Source: Bdellovibrio sp. 28-41-41 (GTDB taxonomy: Bacteria; Bdellovibrionota; Bdellovibrionia; Bdellovibrionales; Bdellovibrionaceae). Taken from it: 39,977 nucleotides of DNA. The position numbers and the translations under genes were made by a program. This document shows, piece by piece, positions 26,441 to 36,054 of this stretch. The stretch lies in assembly GCA_002256935.1 (NCBI GenBank), contig NCGL01000026.1, positions 1 through 39,977 of the forward strand, written 5' to 3'. Each line of letters opens with the position of its first letter. Position 1 is the stretch's first letter. Under the pieces are notes generated by a model, which did no database searches, had not been told where the DNA came from, and worked only from the letters and a program-made list of their open reading frames with translations.

Positions 26441-27253
26441 TTGAATTGGAAATATTGGTGGGAAAGTTCGGTTCTGATATTTTCCCAATTGCGATTTCAA
26501 GATATTCTCGACATGTTCCTTGTCTGGCTCATTGTTTATCGCATCCTTATATTAATTCGTAAAACAGGGACTATTCAGATGTTGTCGGGGCTAGGGATAC
26601 TAGCTATCGGTTACATCATGAGTATCTGGCTTGAGCTCTACACTTTTAATTGGATACTCGAGAAATTCTTCAGTAATTTATTTGTGATCGTCGTTGTCCT
26701 GTTCCAGGCAGAGATTCGTCGTGCATTGGCGCATATTGGTGCGAATCCGTTCTTTACAGGTTCATCAAACGCGCAAGATACGCAGATGATCGAAGAAATA
26801 TCTAAAGGCTTATTCCTTTCTGCGGAAAAAGGTTTTGGGGCACTGATCGTAATTGAGCGTGAAATTATTGTCGACTATCATATTGAAATTGGAACTGAAA
26901 TTGATTCACGCGTATCCGCTGAATTGATTGCGAGTATTTTTCACCCGAATGCGCCTATGCATGATGGTGCTGTGATCATTCGAGCCGGTAAGATATACTC
27001 GGCAGGTTGTTTTCTTCCATTAAGTAAAAATCCGGCATTAGACAAAAATTTGGGAACTCGTCACCGGGCCGCGATTGGTTTGACGGAAGAGACAGATGCT
27101 TTAGTTTTCGTTGTTAGTGAAGAAAGCAAATCCATTGGTATCGTGCAAACGGGCATTTTGAAGCCAAATGCCGATCAGAATGAAATCAGAATGGCATTGT
27201 ATGAAACGTTCGGTTTGAAATACAAAGGCTATCAATACGAGGTGGCGCCATGA
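26441..27253 (+). CDS. cdaA: Diadenylate cyclase (c-di-AMP synthase) CdaA
   Basis: Joins two ATP into cyclic di-AMP at the inner membrane. The 270-aa protein has three N-terminal hydrophobic segments (about 20-40, 46-64, 78-90) and then a DAC domain with the signature motifs DGA at 175-177 (APMHDGAVIIRAGK) and RHR at 207-209 (LGTRHRAAIGLTEE). This is the CdaA/DacA class, not DisA or CdaS. It starts at a TTG with AAGAAGGGA upstream; MNWKYWWES then leads straight into the first membrane segment. The next gene overlaps by 4 nt. Position between ftsH and cdaR-glmM ties second-messenger synthesis to peptidoglycan precursor supply, as in Firmicutes. Confidence 0.94.
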   Translation: MNWKYWWESSVLIFSQLRFQDILDMFLVWLIVYRILILIRKTGTIQMLSGLGILAIGYIMSIWLELYTFNWILEKFFSNLFVIVVVLFQAEIRRALAHIGANPFFTGSSNAQDTQMIEEISKGLFLSAEKGFGALIVIEREIIVDYHIEIGTEIDSRVSAELIASIFHPNAPMHDGAVIIRAGKIYSAGCFLPLSKNPALDKNLGTRHRAAIGLTEETDALVFVVSEESKSIGIVQTGILKPNADQNEIRMALYETFGLKYKGYQYEVAP

Positions 27254-27711
27254 AGCAGCGTCAGACATTTTTCGAATCTTTATTTGAGAATGGATCTTAC
27301 AAGATCGTCGCTTTATTTATCTCTTTAATTTTGTGGTTAACAATTTTGGGTCGTCGCGATTTCGTGTTTTCAAAAAATATTGATCTAGAAATTCAAACGA
27401 CATCGAATTTATCGGTGATCGAGCAATCGCATTCCTTCGTTCGCGTGCGAGTCACTGGACCGCGTGCCTCGTTGAAAAAATTCATGGAATCCAATTCCAA
27501 TCAAGCCATGTTGCTAGATATTTCATCAATGGGCGAAGGTAAAATTGAGATTCCAATCTCTGAAAAGAAACTCGATTTGCCGTTGGGGGTTCGTGTTGTT
27601 AGCTTGAAGCCGCAAAAGGTAGAAGCAACGGTAGTTCAGCGTAAAGTATTTCATGGTGTGGATAAACCACAGTCTGACTCGCCGTCAGTCTCACCATCTA
27701 CTGACGAGTAG
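27250..27711 (+). CDS. cdaR: YbbR-domain protein CdaR, regulator of CdaA
   Basis: A 153-aa protein with one membrane segment (YKIVALFISLILWLTILG, about 18-35) and one YbbR-like domain outside (FSKNIDLEIQTTSNLSVIEQ, then VRVRVTGPRASLKKF). Firmicute CdaR usually has three or four YbbR domains, so this is a minimal form. CdaR proteins bind CdaA in the membrane and modulate c-di-AMP output. The ATG overlaps the cdaA stop (ATGA). The C-terminus is a Ser/Pro/Asp-rich tail of about 20 residues. No hairpin is obvious after it; the next promoter lies 40 nt downstream. Confidence 0.88.
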   Translation: MKQRQTFFESLFENGSYKIVALFISLILWLTILGRRDFVFSKNIDLEIQTTSNLSVIEQSHSFVRVRVTGPRASLKKFMESNSNQAMLLDISSMGEGKIEIPISEKKLDLPLGVRVVSLKPQKVEATVVQRKVFHGVDKPQSDSPSVSPSTDE

Positions 27712-27750
27712 CCTCTTTTTCAATAAATTTCATATAGTTAGTGGAAAATA

Positions 27751-27780
27751 TTGACGATTTCCTTCGCCTCTAGTTAGATA
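27751..27780 (+). promoter_or_regulatory. Candidate sigma-70 promoter for glmM
   Basis: TTGACG (27751-27756), 17-nt spacer, TTAGAT (27774-27779); TAGATA one base later gives an 18-nt spacer. It lies 30 nt upstream of the glmM ATG, so glmM may be expressed both alone and by read-through from cdaA-cdaR. Confidence 0.5.
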
Positions 27781-27809
27781 GCTTCATAACTTACGGTAAG
27801 AGAGAGATT

Positions 27810-29201
27810 ATGACCAAAAAGGAAGTAGCTAAAACTATCCCTAAACTATTCGGTACGGACGGAATTCGTGGAACTGCCAATCAATTCCCCATGACGGCAG
27901 ATATGGTAGTAAAAATTGGTCAAGCCATTGGTGTGATCTTAAATAAACAAAATAAAGAAGGCCTGTCGCCATTAACAAAAGTCGTTATCGGAAAAGATAC
28001 GCGTTTATCGGGATACATGATCGAGCAAGCATTGTCGTCGGGTTTAAATTCGATGGGCATTCATGTTCAGCTCGTCGGCCCGTTGCCAACACCAGGCATT
28101 GGTTACTTAACTCGCTCGATGCGTGCCCATGCCGGTATTGTTATCAGCGCGTCTCATAATCACTATCAAGATAATGGTATCAAAATTTTTGGACCAGATG
28201 GTTTCAAGTTCGCAGAATCTTTAGAACGCGAAATCGAACGCTTGGTGTTCGAAGATGATTTAAATAAATACTTACCGAAATCAGATCACATAGGTCGTAC
28301 GAAACGTATCGACGATGCTCAAGGCCGCTACATCGTATTTGCTAAATCGACATTTCCTTTAGAATATACCCTGGATGGGTTGCGCATCGTTTTAGATACG
28401 GCTCATGGTGCTAGTTATCGAGTAGCGCCTGCTATTTTTGAAGAGTTGGGTGCGGAAGTCATCCAAATCGGTAACGACCCAAACGGCACTAACATCAACG
28501 ATGAGGTCGGCGCCTTATACCCAGCAAAATTAGCTGAAGAAGTCATGAATTTCCGCGCAGATATTGGTATTTCACTGGATGGAGATGCGGACCGCGTGAT
28601 CATTGTGGATGAACTTGGCCGAGTGATGAATGGCGATCATATTCTGGGAATATGCGCTTTGTTCATGAAAAAAAATGGTTTATTGAAAAACAATACGCTT
28701 GTAGTGACTCAGATGAGTAACTTCGGGCTTGAAAAAGCCATGGTTGAAAACGGCATCAAGCTCGCTAAAACTCAAGTCGGCGATAAATATGTCGTCGAAG
28801 AAATGAAGAAGAATAACTACAATTTAGGCGGCGAACAATCGGGCCACATTATCTTCCTAGATCATACAACAACGGGTGACGGTTGTATCGCGGCGCTCAG
28901 TGTGTTGGCAGTAATGAAGCAGATGAAGAAAAAAGTATCTGAGCTGAACGACTTCATCAAAGATGTGCCTCAAGTATTGATAAATTGTCGAGTGAAAAAT
29001 CGTACGAACCTAAATGAAATTAAAGGTTACGCAGCACTGGTTAAGGAAGTGGAAGACGAGCTTAACGGCGAAGGTCGTATTTTTGTGCGCTATTCTGGGA
29101 CTGAACCTTTAATTCGTATTTTGGTAGAAGGTTTTGATAAAATGAAGATCACTGAAATAGCAGAGAAACTGGCGAATTTCTTAGAAAAGGAACTGACTTA
29201 G
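27810..29201 (+). CDS. glmM: Phosphoglucosamine mutase
   Basis: Interconverts glucosamine-6-phosphate and glucosamine-1-phosphate, feeding UDP-GlcNAc for peptidoglycan and LPS. The 463-aa protein has FGTDGIRGTAN, the phosphoserine loop VISASHNHYQDNGIKIF with S115, the Mg site SLDGDADRVIIVDE, GGEQSGHIIFLDHTTTGDG and the phosphate-binding RYSGTEPLIRILVEG. Length is normal (about 445-465). GAGAGAG precedes the ATG. In Firmicutes GlmM binds CdaA and inhibits it. Keeping all three genes together here suggests the same link, which is inference. pdxJ follows 5 nt after the stop. Confidence 0.96.
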   Translation: MTKKEVAKTIPKLFGTDGIRGTANQFPMTADMVVKIGQAIGVILNKQNKEGLSPLTKVVIGKDTRLSGYMIEQALSSGLNSMGIHVQLVGPLPTPGIGYLTRSMRAHAGIVISASHNHYQDNGIKIFGPDGFKFAESLEREIERLVFEDDLNKYLPKSDHIGRTKRIDDAQGRYIVFAKSTFPLEYTLDGLRIVLDTAHGASYRVAPAIFEELGAEVIQIGNDPNGTNINDEVGALYPAKLAEEVMNFRADIGISLDGDADRVIIVDELGRVMNGDHILGICALFMKKNGLLKNNTLVVTQMSNFGLEKAMVENGIKLAKTQVGDKYVVEEMKKNNYNLGGEQSGHIIFLDHTTTGDGCIAALSVLAVMKQMKKKVSELNDFIKDVPQVLINCRVKNRTNLNEIKGYAALVKEVEDELNGEGRIFVRYSGTEPLIRILVEGFDKMKITEIAEKLANFLEKELT

Positions 29202-29206
29202 ATCCC

Positions 29207-29938
29207 ATGGTAAATAAACTTTCTGTTCGATTAGGTGTAAATATTGATCATGTGGCTACATTAAGACAAGTTCGAGGCAACACGACAGTGTATCCGGACT
29301 TGGTTAACGTAATGAAATTAGCAATTAAAGGCGGCGCGGATCAAATCACAATTCATTTGCGTGAAGATCGTCGTCATATTCAAGAGTTTGATGTTCGCAA
29401 CATCACTCGTGAAAGCACAGTGGACGTGAACTTAGAAATCGGTGCCACTGATTTTATGACCAAAGTGGCTTTAAAATATCTACCGGATTGGGTTTGTTTG
29501 GTGCCAGAAAAAAGAGCCGAATTGACGACGGAAGGTGGCCTTGATTTATTCAAATCAGAACACCGCGTTCGCAAATTGATTTCTCAAGTTCAACCTCGAG
29601 GCATGGAAGTGTCATTGTTTATCGATCCAAGCTTGCGTCAGGTGGAACAAGCGGCCCTGTTGGGTGCCGATGCCTGTGAGTTTCACACAGGCAAATGGGT
29701 TTTGCTAAAAGAAAAGCGCGCCAAAGCTAAAGAATGGAAGCGTTTAGTGGACGCGGCTCGCTTGTGTCATGATTTGGGAATGCGCGTGCACGCCGGTCAT
29801 GGACTTGATGTAGAACATGTAAAGAAAATCAAACAACTTCCTTATCTTGTCGAATTAAATATCGGCCATTCAATAATATGTGATTCTGTTGAAAAAGGGA
29901 TTGAAAAATCCGTGAAACAGATGAAGTCTTTATTGTAA
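29207..29938 (+). CDS. pdxJ: Pyridoxine 5'-phosphate synthase
   Basis: Condenses 1-deoxy-D-xylulose-5-phosphate with 3-amino-2-oxopropyl phosphate to form pyridoxine phosphate, the last ring-closing step of DXP-dependent vitamin B6 synthesis. The 243-aa TIM barrel has LGVNIDHVATLRQVRG, DQITIHLREDRRHI, VNLEIGATDFM, EFHTGKWVLL and MRVHAGHGLDVEHV, all family hallmarks, and normal length. The nearest Shine-Dalgarno (AAAAGGA) is about 15 nt upstream inside glmM, so translation probably depends on coupling. The giant macroglobulin gene starts 2 nt after its stop. Confidence 0.96.
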   Translation: MVNKLSVRLGVNIDHVATLRQVRGNTTVYPDLVNVMKLAIKGGADQITIHLREDRRHIQEFDVRNITRESTVDVNLEIGATDFMTKVALKYLPDWVCLVPEKRAELTTEGGLDLFKSEHRVRKLISQVQPRGMEVSLFIDPSLRQVEQAALLGADACEFHTGKWVLLKEKRAKAKEWKRLVDAARLCHDLGMRVHAGHGLDVEHVKKIKQLPYLVELNIGHSIICDSVEKGIEKSVKQMKSLL

Positions 29939-29940
29939 CT

Positions 29941-32900
29941 ATGAAAATAAAAACATCTTTAAGTTTGTTGGTCGCTGTGCTGTTCAGTACAGTTTTGTGT
30001 ATGGCTAAATCCAATGACGGACGGAAAAAATACGATGAGGGACTCTACCGTGAGGCCGCGGAGTTATTTGAGAAAGACTTTGAGTCTACTAAATCTGAAG
30101 AGAGTTTTGTTAAAGGTTTACAATCCCGCCTGATGTTAAAGGAGTATGAAAATACTCTGAAGAAAACTCTTAAAGCCCCGAAATTTTTTGATAAACAATG
30201 GAATGTTTTGTTCCAAATCGTTCATGCAAAATCGATAGAGAAGTTCATTAATCAGTACTCATACCAAATGGCTCGCACTGAAATTAAAGGTGAAACAGAG
30301 CCAATCAAACGTACGGCAGCTTATTGGCAGGGGGAGCTGAAAAAATCGGTTCTAAATTTACTCAAAGAAGATAAGTTTTTAATAGAGTTAAAGTTAGAAA
30401 CTGTTAAGTCGTTTTTCTATTTTAAAGATATAGACATCGATGCCATGCCGACCGTATATGACTGGCTGGTTAACGAGGTCACTTCCAATTATTATTGGGG
30501 TCTTGATAATCAAAAAGATAAGTTAGTCGCCGTCGAAAAAGGTATCGTTGGCACGGATAAATATCGTAGCTACATTCGCGACTACTGGCGCATGCAGTAT
30601 TCAAAATTGAGCCTTCCAACAGCCAGTGAAGGGTATTTCTATTTCGATTCAAATTCAAACGGTTCAGTACCTAATCCGCCGGATTTAAAAAAAGTAACCG
30701 CTGAAATTGAAAGTGTAGCAAAGAAACTAGAAACTCCGCGTGGACGAGGAGAGTGGCTGGTTTTCGAGGCCAAATACTACGCTAGGTTTGATCTGAAAAT
30801 AACTTTGTCCAAGTGCCGTGAATCTTTAGAAGTGTATAAAGGGATTTCGGTATCGGAATGTTTAAACATAATCCGTCAGATCGAAAACAAAGAGATTCAC
30901 GTTACAAAAAATCGTTTTAACTCAAAAGCTGATATTGTTTTACCAGCGACAACTCGAAATTTAAAAGAAGTTTGGGTTCGCATTTTCAAAACGGAAACAG
31001 CTGATATTGAAAAGAATTTTGAACAATTAAAAAAATCGGCAAATCGAAATGATTTTACAGAGTCCGAGTTGAAGAAACTGACCGAACAGAAACCGCAGTC
31101 GACCAAAAAATTCAGTATTGAGCCCAAAAATATTTATTTGAATCAGAAGAATGAATTTAATTTGGGCAAGCTTGGTCCTGGATTATACCGAATTGTTATT
31201 TCCGACACTGAAAAAATCGAAGCCGGTAAAACCTTCGTTCAAGGTGCTGAAGTGCGCATCAGTGATATCCAGCTACTGTATCAACTGGCGGGACTATATG
31301 ATCCTGAAAAGTCTATTGGTGAAACGGAACGCAAACGTATCCCTTCCCATCACTTCTATGTATTTGATAGCGAATCGGGTAATTTGCTATCTGATGTTCC
31401 AATGAAGGGTTCAATTCAGAAAGAGGAATTCATTCGAAAAACGGACAAAGATGGTTCGGTTCTTTTGTCAGACACTTGGGATTTTCAAAACAAAGATGGT
31501 CATTCCGAATATTCGGCCGTCATGGGTCTTGCGCAAATTCATGACTCTATTTCTAGCTATCGAAACGAATATGTCTATCGACCGACCTATCAATTCTTAA
31601 AATATGTGGTGGAGTTTGATCGTCCGATTTATCGTCCTGGTCAGAAAATCAATATCAAAGCGATTTTGTTAAAACGTGTTCCATTTGGATTTCGGGCTTT
31701 AAACTCGGCCAAGATATCGGTAAAAATACTGAATCCTCAATATCAAGCAGTCGTAGAAAAAACTCTAGAAACAAATTCTCAAGGTGCCGTTAGTTGGTCC
31801 TATGATTTACCGATGACGGGTATGCTTGGTCACTATCAAGTGCAACTAGCTGCCACATCGCCAGAGATCGCAAATCATGATTACTCAAGAAACTTTTCAG
31901 ATTCATTCCGAGTAGAAGAATACAAACGCCCCGATTATTTCGTTCAAGTAGAGAAAACAAAAGATCCTTGGATATTTGAAAAAGAAGTAAAAATTAAAGT
32001 TGTCGGCAAATATTATTACGGAGCGCCCGTGAAAAAGGGCCGTATAGTTTATAAAATTTCTTCGCAAGTGTATTATCCTTGGTACATGGATGATGGCTAC
32101 CGTGGTGGTCAAGACGCAGGTGAAGATTTCGTTAGCGGTGAAGGCGTTCTGGATGACAAAGGTGAGTACTCTATTACTTACAGTCCAAAATCAAAAGGCA
32201 GCGATTCGCGACGTTTCGTGGTGACGGCCTCTGTGTTTGATGAGAGCGGTCGATCGATTGATGCTAGCGCGTACTATACGGCGTCTAAAAAAGAATTCTT
32301 CATCAACTCGATAGCTGTGAAAGATTTCTTTAAGAAAAATGAAAAACCTACATTTACAGTTAAGCTAGAAGATCTAAATGGTGCTCTGTTTGACGGTAAA
32401 GTTGACTACGAAGTTTTTGAACTGGTGCCTCCAACGGCAGCAGAAAAAAAGAAAATAAAAGAAGAGCTCGCGCAGCCGGTGCCTAGCTACGGCCGTCGAT
32501 ATTACGGCGACGGATATGGCAGTGTGGAATTAAAACGCGGTTTTATTAATTTAAAAACGAAATCGGTCAAGAAGGGCGTTTGGTCGGTAGCTAAAGATAA
32601 GTCAGAGTTTTCCATTGGTAGCCTGCCCGAAGGCGTATTCAAAGTTACTATGCAGTCGAAAGATTCTCGCGGCGAGAAAGTGGATTCGGATGTCTATGTA
32701 ATGATTGCTGACAATGGTATTAAGCTAAGTCAGTATTATATTCCCGAAGTGACTCTTCAGTCTAAGCCTGAATTCAAAATTGGTGAAACCGTATCGATCC
32801 TGTTTGGATCCTCTGAATATTCTGGTCACGTAGTCGGGTTCTTACTAAAAAACCAGTTACAACTTGAAAACCCGATTTTTAAAACGAATCAAGGTGTAAA

Positions 32901-35900
32901 GGTCTATGACGTTAAAGTGACAGAATCGATGTTCAATGGGTCTTCGTTTACTTGGTTCTCGGTTTTTGACAACGAAATTATTCAAGGTCGAACGATGATC
33001 AAAGTGAATAATGATTATAAAAAGCTAGATATTAGTTTTGATAAGACATCGACCATAAAACCCGGTCAGAATTCACAGCTAAAAATCATAAATAAATCGA
33101 AAGCTCAGTCTAGCACTCCTGGTTTAGAGGCGATGGTATCGATGTACGATCAGTCGTTAGAGTTCTATGCCACTCGAAACCATGACTATCTAAAAGAAAT
33201 TTATCAGAATCTTGATTCGTCTCAAGATTCTGAATTTCAGCACGAATACCTAAATGTTATGGCCTTAGCATGGGTTCATCCCGATTTGAAATCGATGCTA
33301 GAGAAATTTAAGAAAAACAAAAGTGTTAAATATCGTCCACTATTGTTGATTGAAGCCGATCGCTTGCGCCAGGAAAATGATTATACTCTAGGTTTGCAAT
33401 CGGAGCTTGATGAAAGCTCTGATAAAGAAATGGCACAGGGACGAAGTCGAGCCTTCGGTGGAGTCGGCACAAAGGGTGCCGGGGCCCCCGCCCCAGCGAT
33501 GATGGCAAAAGCGTCGATGGCCGATGCGGCGTCACCAGCGGAAATGTCTTCCAATGGTAATGAGCAGAAGAGAAAGAGCGAAGAATCGGCTGTTGCAAAA
33601 CCGGGTTCGGCGGGAAATCAGGACGCCAAACCAATTGAGGTTCGTAAAAATTTCTCTGAAACCGCAGTTTTTGAACCGTTTTTCAATGTCTCTAAAGATA
33701 TGAACAAACTTGATTTCAAGGCACCTGATCAACTAACGGCGTGGAAAACAAAATTATTAGCTGTATCTAGCCAAGGTCTTATTGGTGAAGACGAGCAAGT
33801 GATTTTGTCTCAAAAAGATTTCTTCGTTCGCGTATTAGTAACTCGCTACCTACGTGAAGGTGATAACACCGAGATCAAACTTAAAGTCGACAATATGACA
33901 TCGGCGAAAATGTCCGCGGCATTGTCGATAGAAATGAATGGTGAAGGTATTGATGTGGCAGGACTATTCAAGGGACAAAGTCTAAAGAAAACAGTCGAAA
34001 TTAGCGGCGGCGATAGCTACACGCAGGCATGGAAAGTCAAAGTGCCCTCAGTACTTGGAGCTGTAAAAATTAAAGGTATCGTAACGGTCGGTAAGGAAAC
34101 AGATGCCGAAGAGAAAACGATCTCGATACTGCCTTCACGCCAACGTTTGATTGAAAATACGTTGGTCTATTTAAAAGAAAAACAAAATACCCTAAAACTT
34201 AAAAACTGGGATAAGAATGATGCCACTCGAGTTAATGAGCTCATCAGTCTTCAAATTGATCCTCAGTTGCCAATCATGCTTTTGAACTCGGTACCAAGTC
34301 TGATCAATTATCCTTATAGTTGTTCGGAGCAGTTAATTAACAAATACGTTCCCCTAGCGATCATCAATTCGATGTACCGGAAAAATCCTCAGTTGCAGGA
34401 GGCGGTAAAGAAAGCGCTAGATAAAAACGGAAAACGAAAAACAGTGACATTGCCGTGGGAAGAAAAAGACCCACGTCGTTTGATGGAATTAACGGAAACA
34501 CCATGGGTCGTAAATTCGAAAGGTATGACATCGCCGTATGAATTGATTTCCTATTTGGATGCATCGACGATTTCAAAATTAAAGGAAGAAATCTTCAAAG
34601 ACTTGAAAACTCGTCAACTGCCATCAGGTGGTTTTTCGTGGTTCTCGGGCGGACGTGAAGACCTTTACATCACTTTGGTTGTACTTGAAGGATTAAGCGA
34701 AGCGGCTATGTATGGAGTTGACTTCCCAAAAGATCTTTTCGAAAAAGCGCTTAATTATGTGTACGGAGAACTTCCAAAATATTTAAAAGCACAAATAGGT
34801 GAATTGCAGTTTTTGATCTATGGAATGTATGTATTCACTTCATTCGACTCAAAACTAAACAAGTTATCCTACAATAAAAAAGTTGCTGATGTTTGGGTGC
34901 CGTTTATTGAAAAACATGACACGTTAATCACGCCTTTGGGTCACGCGTATATGGCGCATATCTATAAACGTATCGGTAACACTAAAAAATCAGATACGAG
35001 TTTAAAACGGGCGATGGATGGCGGTAAAAAAGATGAATTGACGGGCTATTCATGGGCTCCGGAAGAACGTTCATGGCTGTGGTACAACGACACCGTTGAA
35101 AAACACGCGTTCTTTTTGCAGACTCTGATTCAATTGAAGCCAACTGACGATCGTATTGATAGTATCGCGCAGTGGTTATTGTTTAACCGTAAAGGTAACG
35201 AGTGGAAATCAACGAAAGCGACGTCTAAAGCTATCTTCTCGTTGATGCATTACTTAAAGGCGCGGACGAACTTCAAAGACACCACACAACTGGCTATTGA
35301 TTGGGGATCGAAAAAAGAAACACTGAAATTGGATCCTCTAGATATTGATCAGAAAGAACCGCTGCGTATTTTGAAAACCGAAAACTTCAAGCCAAATGAT
35401 GGTGAAGTTAAAATCACTAAAACGGGTGCATTGCCGGTTTTCGCAGGGTTAACTTGGATTTATAGTTCAGATGAAATGACAGATGCGTCGGGTTCGTCGG
35501 TTATGGATTTAAAACGTGAATTTTATTTGATTAAACCGGGCGATAAATTAACACAGCTTAAAGTGGGCGACAAAGTCACAGTCGGTGATGAAATTGAAGT
35601 GTTGCTGACGATAAAATCAAAGTCGCAATTGGAATATGTCCATTTGAAAGATCCGCGAGGTGCTGGTTTTGAAAGCAATTCGTTACTGAGTGGATACCAA
35701 TGGAACATGATCAGTCGATATGAAGAACCACGAGATTCATTGATGAATTTCTTCTTTGATAACGTTCCAAAGGGCGAGTACATGATGAAACATAGGTTCA
35801 AAGCGACGACCGCTGGGATTTATAAGTTCAATTCGGCGACGATTCAGTCGATGTACGCTCCAGAAATGACTGCTTATTCGTCAACTTTCCGGCTCGAAGT

Positions 35901-35913
35901 CATGGAAAAATAG
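29941..35913 (+). CDS. Bacterial alpha-2-macroglobulin with intact thioester motif
   Basis: A 1990-aa exported protein. Signal peptide MKIKTSLSLLVAVLFSTVLC-MA; it has no lipobox, unlike many bacterial macroglobulins. An N-terminal helical/TPR-like region (KKYDEGLYREAAELFEKDFE) is followed by macroglobulin domains with the MG2 mark EFDRPIYRPGQKINIKAI (about residue 556). A low-complexity Gly/Ala/Met/Pro linker (about 1160-1230) precedes the A2M domain (FFVRVLVTRYLREGDNTEIK, about 1292). The thioester domain carries YPYSCSEQLINKY, with C1461 and Q1464 in the correct CxEQ spacing. Such proteins trap proteases by covalent linkage and are thought to guard the periplasm. No pbpC gene is nearby. It probably shares a transcript with pdxJ. 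Confidence 0.92.
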   Translation: MKIKTSLSLLVAVLFSTVLCMAKSNDGRKKYDEGLYREAAELFEKDFESTKSEESFVKGLQSRLMLKEYENTLKKTLKAPKFFDKQWNVLFQIVHAKSIEKFINQYSYQMARTEIKGETEPIKRTAAYWQGELKKSVLNLLKEDKFLIELKLETVKSFFYFKDIDIDAMPTVYDWLVNEVTSNYYWGLDNQKDKLVAVEKGIVGTDKYRSYIRDYWRMQYSKLSLPTASEGYFYFDSNSNGSVPNPPDLKKVTAEIESVAKKLETPRGRGEWLVFEAKYYARFDLKITLSKCRESLEVYKGISVSECLNIIRQIENKEIHVTKNRFNSKADIVLPATTRNLKEVWVRIFKTETADIEKNFEQLKKSANRNDFTESELKKLTEQKPQSTKKFSIEPKNIYLNQKNEFNLGKLGPGLYRIVISDTEKIEAGKTFVQGAEVRISDIQLLYQLAGLYDPEKSIGETERKRIPSHHFYVFDSESGNLLSDVPMKGSIQKEEFIRKTDKDGSVLLSDTWDFQNKDGHSEYSAVMGLAQIHDSISSYRNEYVYRPTYQFLKYVVEFDRPIYRPGQKINIKAILLKRVPFGFRALNSAKISVKILNPQYQAVVEKTLETNSQGAVSWSYDLPMTGMLGHYQVQLAATSPEIANHDYSRNFSDSFRVEEYKRPDYFVQVEKTKDPWIFEKEVKIKVVGKYYYGAPVKKGRIVYKISSQVYYPWYMDDGYRGGQDAGEDFVSGEGVLDDKGEYSITYSPKSKGSDSRRFVVTASVFDESGRSIDASAYYTASKKEFFINSIAVKDFFKKNEKPTFTVKLEDLNGALFDGKVDYEVFELVPPTAAEKKKIKEELAQPVPSYGRRYYGDGYGSVELKRGFINLKTKSVKKGVWSVAKDKSEFSIGSLPEGVFKVTMQSKDSRGEKVDSDVYVMIADNGIKLSQYYIPEVTLQSKPEFKIGETVSILFGSSEYSGHVVGFLLKNQLQLENPIFKTNQGVKVYDVKVTESMFNGSSFTWFSVFDNEIIQGRTMIKVNNDYKKLDISFDKTSTIKPGQNSQLKIINKSKAQSSTPGLEAMVSMYDQSLEFYATRNHDYLKEIYQNLDSSQDSEFQHEYLNVMALAWVHPDLKSMLEKFKKNKSVKYRPLLLIEADRLRQENDYTLGLQSELDESSDKEMAQGRSRAFGGVGTKGAGAPAPAMMAKASMADAASPAEMSSNGNEQKRKSEESAVAKPGSAGNQDAKPIEVRKNFSETAVFEPFFNVSKDMNKLDFKAPDQLTAWKTKLLAVSSQGLIGEDEQVILSQKDFFVRVLVTRYLREGDNTEIKLKVDNMTSAKMSAALSIEMNGEGIDVAGLFKGQSLKKTVEISGGDSYTQAWKVKVPSVLGAVKIKGIVTVGKETDAEEKTISILPSRQRLIENTLVYLKEKQNTLKLKNWDKNDATRVNELISLQIDPQLPIMLLNSVPSLINYPYSCSEQLINKYVPLAIINSMYRKNPQLQEAVKKALDKNGKRKTVTLPWEEKDPRRLMELTETPWVVNSKGMTSPYELISYLDASTISKLKEEIFKDLKTRQLPSGGFSWFSGGREDLYITLVVLEGLSEAAMYGVDFPKDLFEKALNYVYGELPKYLKAQIGELQFLIYGMYVFTSFDSKLNKLSYNKKVADVWVPFIEKHDTLITPLGHAYMAHIYKRIGNTKKSDTSLKRAMDGGKKDELTGYSWAPEERSWLWYNDTVEKHAFFLQTLIQLKPTDDRIDSIAQWLLFNRKGNEWKSTKATSKAIFSLMHYLKARTNFKDTTQLAIDWGSKKETLKLDPLDIDQKEPLRILKTENFKPNDGEVKITKTGALPVFAGLTWIYSSDEMTDASGSSVMDLKREFYLIKPGDKLTQLKVGDKVTVGDEIEVLLTIKSKSQLEYVHLKDPRGAGFESNSLLSGYQWNMISRYEEPRDSLMNFFFDNVPKGEYMMKHRFKATTAGIYKFNSATIQSMYAPEMTAYSSTFRLEVMEK

Positions 35914-36054
35914 TTCTCAAGAAATAGTTCTGAGGATGTAGTTCCAGCCGATATAAATGTGGGGCCAAGTGCCCCAGGTAATATTCAATTTGAAACTTTC
36001 GTAAACTCGAGTTACTACTTAGGTGTAAGGATTAATTACAAGGAGAAACTGTCT

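Noticed and set aside
29941..30012. Lipoprotein call for the macroglobulin
   Set aside because: A Cys lies near the end of the leader, but it is preceded by TVL, not a Gly/Ala/Ser lipobox; a plain signal peptide fits better.
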